Assembly (NCBI GenBank): GCA_010671975.1 | Contig: JAAHIA010000243.1 | Coordinates: 1 to 7,484, forward strand | Source of the DNA: Leptolyngbya sp. SIO4C1 | GTDB lineage: Bacteria > Cyanobacteriota > Cyanobacteriia > Phormidesmidales > Phormidesmidaceae | Direction: 5' to 3' | DNA: 7,484 bases | Shown here: piece after piece, positions 7,127-7,484 of the stretch | Layout: each line of letters begins with the position of its first letter | How positions within the stretch are numbered: position 1 is the stretch's first letter | Translations under genes and position numbers: made by a program | Notes under the pieces: model-generated | Seen by the model: only the letters and a program-made list of their open reading frames with translations | What the model was told of the DNA's origin: nothing | Database searches by the model: none

Positions 7127-7322
7127 AGGCAATACGTGTGTTGATCATAGCTTCTACATGATTCAGCAGCGATCGCACGCTGGAATCATCATTTCCTCGC
7201 AAGACTATTCGGTAGGAGAGCAAATGCGCCGGGTTTTGCGACTAATAGGAGAGTTGACTGCTGACGATATGATAAATCAGCTGCTCTTTTTGAGCAGTTA
7301 TGCCGATAGCGAGCGCATATAG
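7123..7322 (+). pseudogene. Remnant of a DUF5615 PIN-like toxin gene with an internal deletion
   Basis: The first ATG (7123) gives MKAIRVLIIAST and then a stop at 7159-7161. The opening MKAIRVLI resembles the first beta-strand of PIN-like DUF5615 proteins. A second frame, from ATG 7158 to the stop at 7320-7322 (54 residues), reads RSHAGIIIS at 5-13, YSVGEQMRRVLRL at 17-29 and LTADDMINQLLFLSSY at 32-47. This is the conserved C-terminal third of the family (SHAGI, YSVGEQMRR.LRL, AEDM.N..EFLS). Full proteins are about 110-120 residues, so roughly 55-65 codons from the middle, including most acidic PIN-site residues, are gone and the two pieces are out of frame. The toxin is almost certainly inactive as a nuclease. 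The 54-residue fragment could still be translated by ATGA coupling (7158-7161). The family assignment rests on remembered motifs. Confidence 0.75.
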
Positions 7323-7484
7323 CTAAGCTTCATTGTGATCAATGGCGCCCATTAGCTTCAGCGCAGTGCGCTGGCCTGCGGTGAGCCCAGCCGCGTCTGT
7401 AATATTCATGCCGGCACAAACCCGCTCATCGATCACCCGCAAGCATTCACCCGTTTTCACATCCCAAAATCGAATGGTTTCATC
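7323..7484 (-). CDS. C-terminal end of a WD40-repeat protein (partial)
   Basis: Only the last 53 codons are inside the window; the gene enters from the right edge and stops at a TAG (7323-7325). The first residues read DETIRFWDVKTGECLRVI, the end of a WD40 blade with its WD dipeptide and the cyanobacterial-style TGECL turn. A tail with GMNIT at about 25-29 and AAGLTAGQRTALKLMGAID at about 31-49 follows. I recall a very similar tail (GMNITG, GLTEAQKATLKALGA) closing large cyanobacterial WD40 proteins, often ones with an NB-ARC or AAA ATPase module. The N-terminal partner domain here cannot be seen. Its stop abuts the stop of the convergent toxin remnant with no spacer. Confidence 0.8.
   Translation of the reverse strand, partial: DETIRFWDVKTGECLRVIDERVCAGMNITDAAGLTAGQRTALKLMGAIDHNEA

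Noticed and set aside
96..7176. Repeated GCGATCGC copies as a CRISPR-like or mobile repeat
   Set aside because: The roughly 12 copies are irregularly spaced and mostly inside genes, as expected for genome-wide HIP1 in cyanobacteria. There are no regular spacers.
1..7484. tRNA, rRNA, insertion sequence or attachment site
   Set aside because: No cloverleaf, rRNA-like stretch, transposase motif or paired terminal repeats were recognised by eye.

Overview
The window looks like cyanobacterial chromosome. The palindrome GCGATCGC (HIP1, highly iterated in many cyanobacterial genomes) occurs about 12 times by eye in 7.5 kb. The gene families also fit: a TreZ, a bacterial GH15 hydrolase, a DUF433/DUF5615 toxin-antitoxin pair, and a WD40 protein with a C-terminal tail I recall from cyanobacterial WD40 regulators. 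I cannot assign a genus.

Layout. Positions 21-3881 (minus strand) carry two alpha-glucan/trehalose genes: a GH15 glucoamylase/trehalase-like enzyme, then treZ (maltooligosyltrehalose trehalohydrolase). They are read leftward with a 162-base gap. Any partner such as treY would lie beyond position 1. Positions 3882-4261 form a divergent, non-coding region rich in inverted repeats. Positions 4262-6736 (plus strand) encode a large S8 subtilisin-like protease with an N-terminal pro-region and C-terminal beta-rich domains but no visible signal peptide. A hairpin built from two HIP1 elements follows it. Positions 6842-7126 encode a DUF433 antitoxin-like protein. Directly behind it, 7123-7322 hold the remains of its DUF5615-type toxin: the first few codons and the last third survive and the middle is missing. 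From 7323 to the right edge, on the minus strand, is the C-terminal end of a WD40-repeat protein whose stop codon abuts the toxin remnant's stop.

How the genes fit together. TreZ releases trehalose from maltooligosyl-trehalose, and the GH15 enzyme could hydrolyse trehalose or glycogen-derived glucans, so the left half looks like a storage-glucan/compatible-solute module. The protease is a separate unit. The right end has the look of an accessory region, with a decayed toxin-antitoxin locus next to a WD40 gene.

I did not find a convincing new multi-gene system. The most interesting items are the antitoxin that has outlived its toxin, the structured divergent intergenic region and protease leader, and the multidomain subtilase without an obvious export signal.
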